Source: Cenococcum geophilum 1.58 (Eukaryota; Ascomycota; Dothideomycetes; Gloniales; Gloniaceae). From it: DNA of 64,000 nucleotides. The position numbers and the translations under genes were made by a program. The DNA lies in the NCBI GenBank assembly GCA_001692895.1, contig KV748194.1:2104746-2168745 (forward strand), given 5' to 3'. Under the pieces are notes generated by a model that ran no database searches, was not told the DNA's origin, and was given only the letters and a program-made list of their open reading frames with translations. Shown here piece after piece: positions 12,389-24,000 of this stretch (position 1 is its first letter; every line of letters begins with the position of its first letter).

Positions 12389-15300
12389 TAATTATTATTC
12401 ATTGCTTAACGTCCGATTCGGATCCCTATTAGGCCTACGCGGACTACTCCTTATATACATATAGAGAGAAAACTCTATTTAAGAAAACCCCGTAATTTAT
12501 CTTCCCGCCTTTTAGGACTCGTCTATAAGGCGCCTGCAAGGCGCCTATAAGTCACCTATAGTGCTTTACTACCTTACTTTTTAACCTTTTTAGGAACTAC
12601 TGCTGCTATAATAAGCCTACGGACGCGCTAGTATTGTAAACTTTACTCTACCACTATAAAGTTATTAGGGGGCGCCTATTGCTCACCCCCTTACCTTTTA
12701 TTACTATTTCCTTTATAACCTAGAACTAGTTTAGTACATTATAGCTAATAAGCTACTAGGTAACCGCCTTAAGGCCTTTTTATATTAAGAGCAGTATATT
12801 ATAGTTCTCTATACTAGCTACTAAGAGTATTACTTCTTAGTTAGTATATAAGGGGCATAACAGTATTATATATTTTAGTATCTGTCTTAGCTAACTATAT
12901 TTACATCTTAGGCTACCTACTAGGATACCCACCTAGTAGAGCCGGTTTTTTAGTCCTATTATTCCTATTCTTAAAAGTGTTATTATTATATTTTCTGCCT
13001 TTATTAGGCCTTCTTAGAGCCCTAGAGTGTTTACCCCCTATAGCGTTAACCATACTATAGCTTAGGTTCCTCTTGCCTTAGTTAGCCTCTATACCTTTAA
13101 CTCCTATATACCTCTCTAGCATTAGTTTAGCCAGTATTATATTACGGTAGATAGTTTCCTAGCATTCTTTTATGCTCTACTTTAGCTTCTTTCTTTCTCT
13201 TACTATTATCTTTACTGGCCTCTTACGCGTCTCCCTTCCTCCTCTATATGGGCCTAGGCCCTAAAGCAGCACTATTTTTCTTCTACTTTTTTTTACCTAT
13301 TTCTCTAATATATCTTCCCTACTTTAGGGTTATTAGTTTATTCTCCTATATTTAGGCGTATCTTAATATACTTTATAACATTAGAGTTACGTTTATTTTG
13401 CGCCCTTTATATTACAGCGGCTTTAATATATAGTTATAGGGGGGGAATATTGGCTTCCTTTTCGAGCAGTGCTGTAGCCATTCACTTATATCCGCCTGTT
13501 ATACTCTAGAGGTAGGCTATTTAGACCTTTTAGAGTAGTTTAAGGAGTAATTTAGGGGGGCCTTTCTTAAATTCTCCAATGGCCTAAATACTAAACCTAT
13601 ACGTTATAGTTAGCCAGATAACTGCTGTATATAGTAGGCGTAACCTCTAGAAGCATAGACCCCATATAGAATTAACAATCCTAAATAATACGATGTACTA
13701 TACTTAGCCCTTATAGGCCGCTTGCGTCGTATATACGCTCTACTAAAGCTTACTATCTACCTATACTCCTAATACCCTTAGGCCCTAAACTAGTTAACCC
13801 CTAAAGCCTTAGATGCGAATTATATGCTAGAGATCTATAGATTGGTTACGTTTTCTTATAAAGTAAATTAGCTAGTATTTCTCTAGTAAGAATTGGACTT
13901 TATATCGTCTTACCTATTTTATATAGGTGTTATAAGCTTTCTCTAGTATTCTATAATTCTCTACGGCTATTGGCCCGTATATAATTAGGTTTATATTATT
14001 AACAAAGCCTATCCCCTAGGTCGCCCCTTCCTTAAAGAAGTTAAGTAGGTTACTTATAAAGAAAAGAAAGAGTATAGGTAAGAGGGGTAATCCTTATAGT
14101 ATTCCTGTTGTAACTGTAATAGGGGGGCTCTAGTATCCGCTAAAGACTAGTAATATTTCTTTCTAACCTATAAACCCTTAAACAAATTATATAATCCATT
14201 TTAGGAAGCCTTTTGCCCTAAGGATATATAGGAGACGCTTATAAGGTACGTTATTATAGGCGCCGCTAATATCTAGGCTAAGTATTAATACTACAAAGTC
14301 CCTTCGCATCGCCTATACGGATTTAATAGTGGTAGTAAATAGCATAAGTGCTAATAGTATTAAGCGGTTCTTTCTTGCCCCTATTTAGCTTTATAGTAAT
14401 AGGTTGTATTCCTTAGCTATATCTGCTATATGGTCCGCTATTACCTTTTCTAAGATCTTACTAAGGGTATTTTCTAAGGCAATAGGGCGGTAGCTTCCTA
14501 GGATTAAGTAATCTGCTTTACCTTCTTTCTATAAAATAACCGTCGTTATAGATCTTCCAAGTCGCGGGTAGTAGCCTATAGCAAAGTATACCCTAGCTAT
14601 ATCTATAAGCTAGGGTGCTATAAGTAGTCTATAGGTTTTTAAGGCCTTATTTAAAATCCCATTTAGTCCTAGTACTATATTATTTAAAAGGCGGCTAATA
14701 GTTCTGGCCATTTCCTCTATTATTATATCGCTGTTGACCCTTAGGCGAGTTACCAGTGTTTTACCTATAATATTACTAAGGTCTGCTAAAGCTAGTTAGG
14801 GGAAGAACCTTTCTATAAGGATCTTTACCTTCTTATTATTATTATTAGTAGCCTATAATTCCCCTGCTCTTTATAAGGGTAGTAGGTATAAATCTTTTAT
14901 TAGGCGCCTTACCTTTTTCTTTACCTATTTTACTATAGCCTAAAGGCCCTTATTATAGGGGAGGCTTAGGTTAGAAGTATACTTGTTTATAAACCATCTC
15001 TAGTTATTCCTTACTTCTTTCTTTAGGGTATTCTTTAACTAGTTTCTTATATCTTTATATTGTCTCTTATCTTTAGGGTTATAGCTACTTATATATTTCC
15101 TTCTTACTTATTATTAGCTGGTAATAAGAACCGCGTATTATATAGACTATGCGTATCGCGTATAGGGGCCTAGTTTTAAGACCGGGCAGTACTCTTCTAG
15201 CCCGTTTTTAATTACTACCTAAATCCTTTCTAGTCTTTAGTTAATTTCCTTAGGGGTAGCTAATAAGCCCTACTTATTTAGAATTGGGTAGATTTCTTCT

Positions 15301-17120
15301 AGGTCTTAGAGTTATTATTTAACTATATTAAGGAAACTATTTATCTTAAGCTTCCTTATTATATATCTTTTACTACTTAGTTACGCCTTAATATCTAAAT
15401 CTAGCTATATCTAGATAGGGATATAATCTAAGGCGAGTGCCTATTTTTCTTTAGGGTTGTACCTTTCGAGTCTCTAGTATAGGCCTTTATCTATAAATAT
15501 GAGGTCAATTATACTTCTAGAGGTTCCTTATTACTATATAGTTGCTCCTAGGAGGGTGGCTAACTTAAGGCCCTAGGTATCTATAGCTCTTAATAGGCAC
15601 TTTACCTATCAATTAACAGCGATATAGATACCCCCCTACTATAAGTAGTAGAGGTTTATATCTCCTAGTAGGATAAACTCTATACCTTTAGTTTCTAGTA
15701 AGCTTATTACTAATATAATATTCTCTATTTATAGAACCCCTTTAACCCTAGGGTTATATATATTAATAATTTATACCAGTCCCCTATATATCTAGATTAT
15801 TATAACTATAATATCTAGGTTAACTACCTACTATAACTATAAGAATAGGCTGATAGCCTTGCTAATTATAAAGCATATATATATAGCTGCTTTTGGTTCG
15901 TATAAGAGCTAAAATCCTCAGGGGCAGTATATCGATTATATATAGGTATTGTAGTATAGCTCTTATATAGTAAGGATATAGTGTTTCTCTAGGTCTAGAC
16001 TATCTAGTAAAGGCCTTACAAGATGGTAGTTTGTGTTGCCGCAGTTATACTATATAATAGATAGGTGGCGGACCCCTAGTAAGGGTCCTTTGCCTCTTCT
16101 TTATTCTTTACTTCTTCTATTTCTACTTTCTCTAAAATATTTAGAACTTCTATCTCTTATATCTATACCCTAGTTACTACTTATTTTATATAGAGCTTTT
16201 TATTTCTATATCTTATGTTCCTACTAGCGCTTTTATATCTAAATCTGTTATTATCTCTAGTTCCTCCCCTATTCTTACTAGCTAGCTATATACCCTTTAT
16301 AGGTTAGCTATAAATGTTATATTTGCCGCGTTAAATCTAATTCTTAATTGTCCTAGTCTTAAGCTTACTATAGCTGTCTATAGGGGTCTTTCTATAAGGC
16401 GTCCTCTTCCTTATATCCCTATATAGTTTAGTAATATTATATAGCGCCACTTCTGGCCCGTTAAGGCTTAGGATGGCTAGCCTAGCCCCCTAGTACTAAA
16501 GGTAGGAAATGCTAGGAAGGCACCTACGTCCCCCTAGCTTATCGCCTGTTATTTCTATTTATATAACCTAGCGTGCAGTTATTCCCGCAGCTATTAAGCC
16601 CTTACCTTCTACCTCCTATATTTAATGCAGTCTTCTCTCTCCTACGCCTTATATATGCTTCGGTAGCAGTTTACACATTTTATTTAGTCTTAATTTAAGC
16701 AGTATCTTATATTATAGGGGCCTACACAGTAGCCGTAGCACACCTGTGCTGCGTATATGGATTAGGTATATCCCTATTATATATAGCGGTAGCATTGTTC
16801 TAGGCGTAGTCTATAGTTATAAAGCCTTACGTTATATATAAGGCTATTTATAATTATTCCTTTTTAGATAAGAAGTTTTTATATTCCTAGTATATATATG
16901 CTAACGATAAGGGAGCTATACGTTTAACTAGCGTCTCCCTAGCAAGTCTCTGGCGACCCTTATATCCTCTTATTATTCTTATTATTTACTTAATTTACAT
17001 TTTCCTATTAAAGCCATTAGATTTGGGTAATCTTAAGGCCTAGTATAAGGCGTTCTATATATTTTACTATCTTCTATATAGTTGCTATATTGTCCGCCTA
17101 GCGTCCCTTTTCTACCCTAA
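12389..17120 (-). mobile_element. Tad-like LINE copy B, 3' part
   Basis: This minus-strand copy has its 3' end at 12,389 with a short ATTATT-rich tail. It carries the 3' region, the reverse transcriptase, the APE-type endonuclease and part of ORF1, all RIP-broken. At 17,120 it is interrupted by an LTR element and resumes at 20,273. Excluding that insertion and one TSD copy, copy B is about 5,543 bp, matching copy C (about 5,556 bp); both are therefore near full length. Confidence 0.85.
17116..17120. repeat. 5-bp target-site duplication, left copy
   Basis: CCTAA precedes the LTR element and recurs at 20,268-20,272 directly after it, the size expected of LTR retrotransposon integration. Confidence 0.85.
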
Positions 17121-17306
17121 TGTTACGGCTTGTATAAATGCCTCTGAACCAAAGCTTGTAGAATGCTGTATTACGAAGATACTAAGCTAAGGAGTAGAAG
17201 AAGGTTGAGGAAGGGCTAGGTCTATATACACGAGCCAAGTCTCTAAGCGAGCCCCTAACTGGGCTGCATGTAGATATCGCAGGGGCGGTGCCCCAGCGCT
17301 GTCACA
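17121..17306 (-). repeat. LTR (left copy, 186 bp; 3' LTR in element sense)
   Basis: This 186-bp repeat is TGTTACGG...GTCACA on the plus strand and aligns without gaps to 20,082-20,267. I count 16 differences, all transitions, which fits RIP. It is read on the minus strand because a polypurine tract (minus strand, GGAAGGGGGGGG from 17,321 to 17,310) abuts it. On that strand the LTR starts TGTGACAG and ends CCGTAACA, the usual gypsy-like TG...CA termini. Confidence 0.92.
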
Positions 17307-17457
17307 TTACCCCCCCCTTCCAAAAAAGCCTGCCCTTAGGCTTTATCCCCTTGTAGAAAAGAAAGAGAAAGAAAAGAAAAAAATCTAGTATCTGGCGCTT
17401 AATCGCGATGCTGGTTGATATAGAACTTGCAGTAGTCCTGCAGCTCCTGCTGCTGCG

Positions 17458-17596
17458 AGGTATATCGCTATACCTAGTTAACGTGGGGCAGTCAGCCGTC
17501 ATACAGCTCCTGTAAGGGGTATATCGCTATACCTAGTTGACGTAGGGTAGGCAGCCGTCCTGCAGCTCCTGCTGCTGCGAGAGGTATATCGCTAGG
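17458..17596. repeat. Palindromic AGGTATA hairpins near the polypurine end
   Basis: At 17,458-17,475 AGGTATA and TATACCT flank the tetraloop TCGC, a perfect 7-bp stem. About 57 bp later (around 17,517-17,532) the same hairpin recurs with a GGTATA stem, and a third, half-broken copy starts at about 17,583. Each is set in a similar context with CAGCTCCTG and GGCAGCCGTC or a variant of them. Confidence 0.7.
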
Positions 17597-17761
17597 AGCC
17601 CTCCGTTGGTCGTTGTTCCTCCTCTAGAACTCCGGTACCTCCTAGCTCTACTATCCCCCCTTTTATTATAGCGCGCCCCAAGCCATAAAAAAAGCCCCCC
17701 TAATCCCCCTCTTATAAAAAGGTAGGTGAAAAAGTTTTAATAAGGGTGGGAGGGTTAGGGA

Positions 17762-19400
17762 GTTGTAGCTCGCATGCATATCGGCATAAGCTCTTATCCG
17801 TTCGGTAGTAGTATAGTGCCAGCGACAGGTCGTTTAGGTGGCAGTACAATGCCAGCAATGGGGTCGTATTTTAGGGAGCAAAGCTCTCCCTTATATACAG
17901 TTGATACTGTAGGCGAAGTAGTAAAAGTCGTTTGTAGTGCTGCAGGCAGAGTAGCAGAAGTCGATTATAGTGCTACAGGCGAGGCAGTAAGGTATTAGTT
18001 TAGCTGTAGGCGAGGCAGTAGAGGTCTAGTGGCAGTACGGTGCTAGCGTCAGATAGTAGATAGTAGGCGTATCGGCGCTATCGTTGGTTAATTGATCGCA
18101 GGCGTATTGGCACGATCATTTGGTCAATTAGACTGTAGGCGTATCGGCACAGCCGTTGTCTATTTGGGGGTAGCAGTACGGTGTAAGCGGCAGGGTCGTA
18201 TAAGGGGCAAAGGTCCTCCTTGTATACGATTGTTACTGCAAGCAGGGCAGTAGAAGTCGGTTAGCTGCAGGTAGAGCAGCGATGGTCGAATCGGGATTAG
18301 CTGCAGGCAGAGCAGCAAGGGTCTGTTCGTTCAGCTGCAGGTAGAGCAGCAAGGGTCGGTCAGCCGCTGATTAAGCAGCTAGGGTTGGTCAGCTGCAGGC
18401 AGGGCAGCAGGGGTCTATTGTAATAGCAGGCGTATCGGCGCTATTTATTGTCTGGTTCGTCCTAATCGACTTCGCTCATCGCAGCACTAGTCTCAGTCTC
18501 AGCTGCGGTCGTTCCTCGCAGTGTGCGTAGCTTAGTCTTAGTCGAAGGGGGTTGTCCTTCCGTAGGCGTATCGGCACGGTATCTTATCTTGTGGGTCGTA
18601 GGTGTATCGGCACGACGGTAATCAAGATCGTAGGCATATCAGCACGATCGTTGTCTCGTTCGTAGATCGCGGGCGTATCGGCGCGATTATTTGATTGGTA
18701 GATCGCAGGCAGATTAGCGCGATCGTTCGGTCGACTATAGGCGCAGCGGCATAGTCGTTGTCTGTTCGGGTCGCAGGCGTATCGGCACGACAGTAATCGG
18801 GTTCGGGGTTTAGGGTAGCAGTACGGTGCAAGCGTTAGGTGATAGTAGGCATATCGGCGCTATTATTTGTCAATTGATCGCAGGCGTATTGGTACGATTA
18901 TTTGGTTAATTAGACTGTAGGCGTATCGGCACAGCCGTTGTCTATTTGGAGGTAGCAGTACGGTGTAAGCGGCAGGGTCGTATAAGGGGCAAAGGTCCTC
19001 CTTATATATAGTTGTTACTACAAGCAGGGCAGTAAAAGTTGGTTGGCTGCAGGTAGAGTAGCAAAGGTCTATTGTAATAGCAGTACGGTGCTAGCGATAG
19101 GTTTATTTTCCGTAGGCAAATCGGCACGGAATCTTGTCGGCTTGTATGTGTATCGGCACGAGTTTCTTGTCTGGTCGCAGGTGTATAGGCGTAACGGTTG
19201 TCTGGTTCAATTGCAGGCATATTAGCGCGAGGTCTTTTTAGTAGGTTGTAGTTCCATAGGCGTATTGGCACGGAGCTTATTAATTTAGGTAGCAGTACGG
19301 TGCAAGCGTCGGGTGACGATAGTGGTCGAACGTAGAGCTTGTCTATTGGTCGGTTGATGGGTCGCAGGCATATTGGCGCGATGGTAATTAGGTTTGGGGG
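17762..19400. repeat. Array of variable-stem, constant-loop hairpins
   Basis: At least 16 clear units have the same 12-nt core AGGCGTATCGGC (minor variants), always in one orientation, flanked by inverted arms of 4-7 bp that differ from unit to unit. Examples: GATAG/CTATC at 18,059-18,082; GATCG/CGATC at 18,094-18,117; CTGT/ACAG at 18,133-18,152; AATAGC/GCTATT at 18,422-18,445; GTCGT/ACGAC at 18,595-18,616; GATCGC/GCGATC at 18,701-18,724; CGACTAT/ATAGTCG at 18,732-18,757; TTCCGT/ACGGAA at 19,108-19,131. Neighbouring units are 32-39 bp apart. Interspersed are a class with stem GCTGC/GCAGC and loop AGGYAGA (18,264; 18,300; 18,334; 18,392), a related unit TACTGC/GCAGTA at 18,234, and a class with core GCA-GTACGG-TGC (17,839; 18,030; 19,078). 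Confidence 0.9.
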
Positions 19401-19530
19401 TTTGGGGTAGCAGTACGGTGCCAGTGTTAGGTCCTTCCTAATTGATTTCGTCTCTCCTTGTATAGCTTAGTATTAATTAGGGTGGTTATCGCAGCGTAGT
19501 AGCTAGAGGATAATGGGTAGGATTTGTTTT

Positions 19531-19705
19531 AGAGGACTCCGCGGATAATATGCACCTACCACCCAATGGCACGGCGCGGGTCATAAGTTAGCTCGTCTTG
19601 GCCGTTGGCCCAAACTTAATGCATATTAGAGGACTTCGCGGACAATATGCACCTACCGCCTAATAGCACGGCGCGGGTTATAAGTTAGCTTATCTTAGCT
19701 GTCAC
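19531..19705. repeat. Direct repeat, 97-bp period
   Basis: A segment beginning AGAGGACT at 19,531 recurs at 19,628 with mainly transition differences. It contains ATGCACCTACC, GGCACGGCGCGGG (second copy AGCACGGCGCGGG) and ATAAGTTAGCT. It lies inside the LTR element between the hairpin array and the right LTR. Confidence 0.8.
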
Positions 19706-20081
19706 TATAGGATTAGTGCTGGGCTTAGTAATAGGATTACTATATCGTTCTCTGTAGTACTAGACTAAGTCTTAACCAGGGTTGTCTCTATAGCTCGTAT
19801 AACTCCGTATTAGTCGAAAAGATTAGAGGGGTAAGATATTATTGCCTTCCTAGGTAGTTATCCTTATCCATAGGAGACCTTCTAGCTGCTTAAATACCGG
19901 CTCCTAGTATTAATGATAGCGACTTAACGCGTTAATAACGCGCAGCTAGGGGTGTTCAACGTGTGTTCTCCGTAAGAACACGTAGGATAGGGGTGGGAGA
20001 TTATCTAGGCCTTCCCAGGCGAGGTAAAGAGGGAGCTTTAAAACGAATAAAGTCCCCCCTAGGTGGGTAAGCTTAGTATAA

Positions 20082-20267
20082 TATTACGGCTTGTATAAAT
20101 GCCTCTGAACCGAAGCTTATAGAATGCTATATTACGAAGATACTAAGCTAAGGAGCAGAAGAAGGTTAAGGAAGGGCTAGGTCTATATACACGAGCCAAG
20201 TCTCTAAGCGAGCCCCTAATTAGGCTGTATGTAGACGTCGTAGGGGCGGTGCCCTAGCGCCGTTATA
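20082..20267 (-). repeat. LTR (right copy, 186 bp; 5' LTR in element sense)
   Basis: Gap-free counterpart of 17,121-17,306, with RIP-type transitions that also hit the termini (TATTACGG...GTTATA instead of TGTTACGG...GTCACA). It is followed directly by the second CCTAA. Confidence 0.92.
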
Positions 20268-20272
20268 CCTAA
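20268..20272. repeat. 5-bp target-site duplication, right copy
   Basis: CCTAA, matching 17,116-17,120. LINE copy B resumes immediately after it. Confidence 0.85.
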
Positions 20273-21083
20273 GGCTTATAGAAACCGCTAAGACTTTAAC
20301 TAAGTAGTCTTTATAAAGCACTTTTATGCCAATACGTTCTTCTAGCCTGTCCTCTACCTTTATAGCTCGTTCCTTTACCTATTAGTCCTTTAGGGTAACT
20401 CTAATATCTCCGCTCCTAAGGTGTTGGACTACAACTATATTATAGACCTCTTTGCGAATCTTTATAAGGACTTCTGTTTCTAATTATCCCCTAAGCCCCT
20501 CTGCTTTTTCTATATTTAGTTATATTATAATTATATACCCGGTTATTATCTTAAGGGGGGTAGGTTCCCTATACTATAAAAGCGCGGCTACGGCGGCCTA
20601 GGTGCGGTTCGCCAATAAGGGGGGTTTTTATTTATTTTTAATTTTGCTTAGCCGTTAGAGGATTTAATTAAGGGTTTGCTAAAGGGGCGCCTAAGGTTCA
20701 CTAGACTAGCGGAGCCATTCTACTAGCTATATTAGTTCGTTATAGCTAATAGTTACTCCCCTACAATTCTAGATACTAGACGCATCTAATAGGATTTATA
20801 TTTTATTAGATGCCTTCTTAATAGAGGTGTTTCCGCTTTATAGTGTAGTATTCGCCCGTCTTTATTATAGAGGGCCGTTATTAGGCGTAGATCTGGCGGT
20901 TGCGCGCGAGTATAAGCTACCGTCAATCGATATATACCTCCCCTACGATGTATGCATCTTAGGGGGATTCTCTAGGTGTTTTTTAGGGTTCTTTTTAGTT
21001 AGTTTCAGTCTTTTTAGGCTATGTGCAGCAAGAGCTCCTCGCATATTGGGGTAGGGTAAGGATATATTTTTAAAGGCGGCTTT
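20273..21083 (-). mobile_element. Tad-like LINE copy B, 5' part
   Basis: Continuation of LINE copy B after the LTR element: the beginning of ORF1 and the 5' leader on the minus strand. The first 300 bp aligns with the reverse complement of 11,200-11,600 in copy C. The 5' end abuts the second AACTAGGATAATTA. The leader (about 20,880-21,060) keeps a visibly higher GC content than the rest. Confidence 0.8.
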
Positions 21084-21097
21084 AACTAGGATAATTA
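21084..21097. repeat. Target-site duplication, right copy (LINE copy B)
   Basis: AACTAGGATAATTA, identical to 12,375-12,388. Confidence 0.85.
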
Positions 21098-24000
21098 AGA
21101 ATTAGACTTAACGTGGTAAATAAAATATTTATAGCTAACTCTTAAAGAATATATAGCTAACTAGTAAGAATAGGGGAAGAACCAGAGATAATAATAGATT
21201 TAGATATAAAAGCGCTAGTAGGAATATAAGATATAGAAATAGAAAGCTCTATATAAAATAAGTAGTAACTAGGGTATAGATATAAGAGATAGAAGTTCTA
21301 AATATCCTAGAGAAAGTAGAAATAGAAAAAGCAAGAAATAATAAAGAGGTAAAGGACCCTTACCGGGGGTCCGCCACCTATCTATTATATAGTATAACTA
21401 TAGTAACACAAACCACCGTCTTATAAGGCCCTTACTAAATAGTCTAGACCTAAAGAAATACTATATCCTTACTATATAAGAGCCGTACTATAATACCTAT
21501 ATATAATTAATATACTGCCCCTAAGGATTCTAGCTCCTATATAAACTAAAAGCAGCCATACGCGTGTGCTTTATAATTAGTAAGACTATTAGCCTATCCT
21601 TATAGTTATAGTAGGCAGTTAATCTAGATATTATAGTTATAACAATTTAGATATATAAAGGACTAGTATAAATTATTAATATATATAACCTTAGGGTTAA
21701 AGGGGTCCTATAAATAGAGAACATTATATTAGTAATAAGGTTACTTAAAACTAAAGGCATAAAGTTTATTTTATTAGAAAATATAAACCTCTACTACCTA
21801 TAGTAGGGGGGTATCTACGTCACTGCTAAACAATAGGTAGAGTGCCTACTAAAAGCTATAGACACCTAGGGCCTTAAGCTAGCTACCCCCCCTAGAGCAA
21901 TTATATAGTAATAAGGATCCGCTAAAAGTATAATTAACCTTATATTTATAGATAAAGGCCTATATTAGAGACTTAAAAGGTATAACCCTAAAGAAGAATA
22001 GGCACTTACTTTAGACTATATCCCCATCTAGATACAGCTAGATTTAGATATTAAGGCGTAACTAAATAGCAAAAAATATATAATAAGGATGCTTAAGGTA
22101 AATAGCTTCCTTAATATAGTTAAATAACAACTTTAAGACCTAGAACAAATCCACCTAATACTAAATAAATAAGGCTTATTAGCTACCCCTAAGGAAATTA
22201 ACTAAAGACTAAAAAGGATCTAGGTAGCAATTAAAAATAGGTTAAAAGAATACTGCCTAGTTTTAAGACTGGGCCCCTATACGCGATATATATAGTCTAT
22301 ATAATACGCGGTTCTTATAGCTAGCTAATAATAAGTAAGAAAGAAATACTTAAGTAGCTATAACCCTAAAGATAAGAGATAATATAAAGATATAAGAAAC
22401 CAGTTAAAGAATACCCTAAAAAAAGTAAGGAATAACTAGAGACAATTTATAAATAAGTATACTTTTAACTTAAGCCTCCCCTATAATAAGGGCCTATAGG
22501 CTATAGCAAAATAGGTAAAGAAAAAGGTAGGGTAACTAGTAAAAGATTTATACCTACTACCCCTATAAAGAGTAGGGGAATTATAGGCCACTAATAATAA
22601 TAATAAGAAGGTAAAGATCCTTATAGAAAGGTTCTTCCCCTAACTAGCTCTAGTAGACCTTAGTAATATTATAAGTAAAATACCAGTAACTCGCCTATGG
22701 GTTAACAGCGATATAATAATAGAGGAAATGGCTAGAACTATTAGCCGCCTTTTAAATAATATAATACTAGGACTAAATAGGATTCTAAATAAGGCCCTAA
22801 AGACCTATAAACCACTTATAGCACCCTAGCTTATAGATATAGCTAGAGTATACTTTACTATAGGCTACTACCTATAACTTAGAAGATCTATAACAACGGT
22901 TATTCTATAAAAAGAAGGTAAAGTAGATTACTTAATCCTAGGAAGCTACCGCCCTATTGCCTTAAAAAACACCCTTAGTAAGATCTTAGAAAAGGTAATA
23001 GCGGACCATATAGTAAATATAGTTAAAGAATACGCCTTACTACTATAGAGCTAAATAGGGGTAAGAAAGAACCGCTTAACACTATTAGCACTTATGCTAC
23101 TTACTACTACTATTAAATCCGCATAGGCGATATAAAGGGACTTTATAGTATTAATGCTTAGCCTAAATATTAGTGGCGCCTATAATAACGTACCCTATAA
23201 GCGTCTCCTATATATCCTTAGGGTAAAAGGCTTTCTAGAATAGATTATATAATTTATTTAAGGGTTTATAGGTTAGAAAGAAATATTATTAGTCTTTAAT
23301 AAATACTAGAGCCCCCCTATTATAGTTATAACAGGAATACTATAAGGATTACCCCTCTCGCCTATACTCTTCCTTTTCTTTATAAGCAACCTATTTAACT
23401 TTTTTAAAAAGGGGGCGGCCTAGAGAATAGGCTTTATTAATAATATAAACCTAATTATATGCGGGCTAACAGCTGTAAAGAATTATAGAATACTAGAGAA
23501 AGCTTATAATACCTATATAGAATAGGCAAGATAATATAAAGTCTAATTCTTACCGGAGAAATACTAGCTAATCTATTTTATAAAAAAAATATAACTAATC
23601 TATAAATCTTTAGTATATAATTTATATCTAAGGCTTTAGGGGTTAACTAGTTTAGGGCTTAAGGGTATTAGGAGTATAGGTAGATAGTAAGCTTTAGTAG
23701 AGCGTATATATAGTATAAGCGGCCTATAAGGGCTAAGTATAGTATATTACATTATCTAGGATTATTAATTTTATATAGGGTCTATGCTTTTAGAGGTTAC
23801 GCCTACTATATATAGTAGTTGTCCGGCTAACTATAACGTATAGGTCTAGTATTTAGGCTATTAGAGAATCTAAAAAAGGCCCCCCTAAGTTACTCCTTAA
23901 ACTACTTTAAAAGGTCTAAATAGCCTACCTTTAAAGTATAATAGGCGGATATAAGTAAACGGCTATAGCATTGCTTAAGAAGGAAGCTAATATTCCCCCC

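Larger units (their letters stand above)
17121..20267 (-). mobile_element. Non-autonomous LTR retrotransposon, 3,147 bp
   Basis: Two 186-bp LTRs, a 5-bp TSD (CCTAA) and an adjoining polypurine tract define a complete LTR element inserted in LINE copy B. The 2,775-bp interior has no recognisable gag, protease, RT or integrase in any frame. Instead it is packed with short inverted repeats (separate entry) and holds a 97-bp-period direct repeat beginning at 19,531 and 19,628. Its organisation resembles a LARD- or TRIM-type element that would need enzymes from another LTR element. The interior is less RIP-damaged than the LINEs around it, so it is probably younger or has fewer long duplicates. 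Confidence 0.85.

Noticed and set aside
18622-19271. Minus-strand repetitive proteins (RADTPATR, PICLR motifs)
   Set aside because: The same DNA core is read in different frames in different units and the frames are short; the conservation is at nucleotide level.
17762-19400. CRISPR-like array, because of the regular 32-39 bp spacing
   Set aside because: The conserved core is only 12 nt, the flanks are inverted arms rather than repeats with unique spacers, and the array lies in a eukaryotic LTR element.
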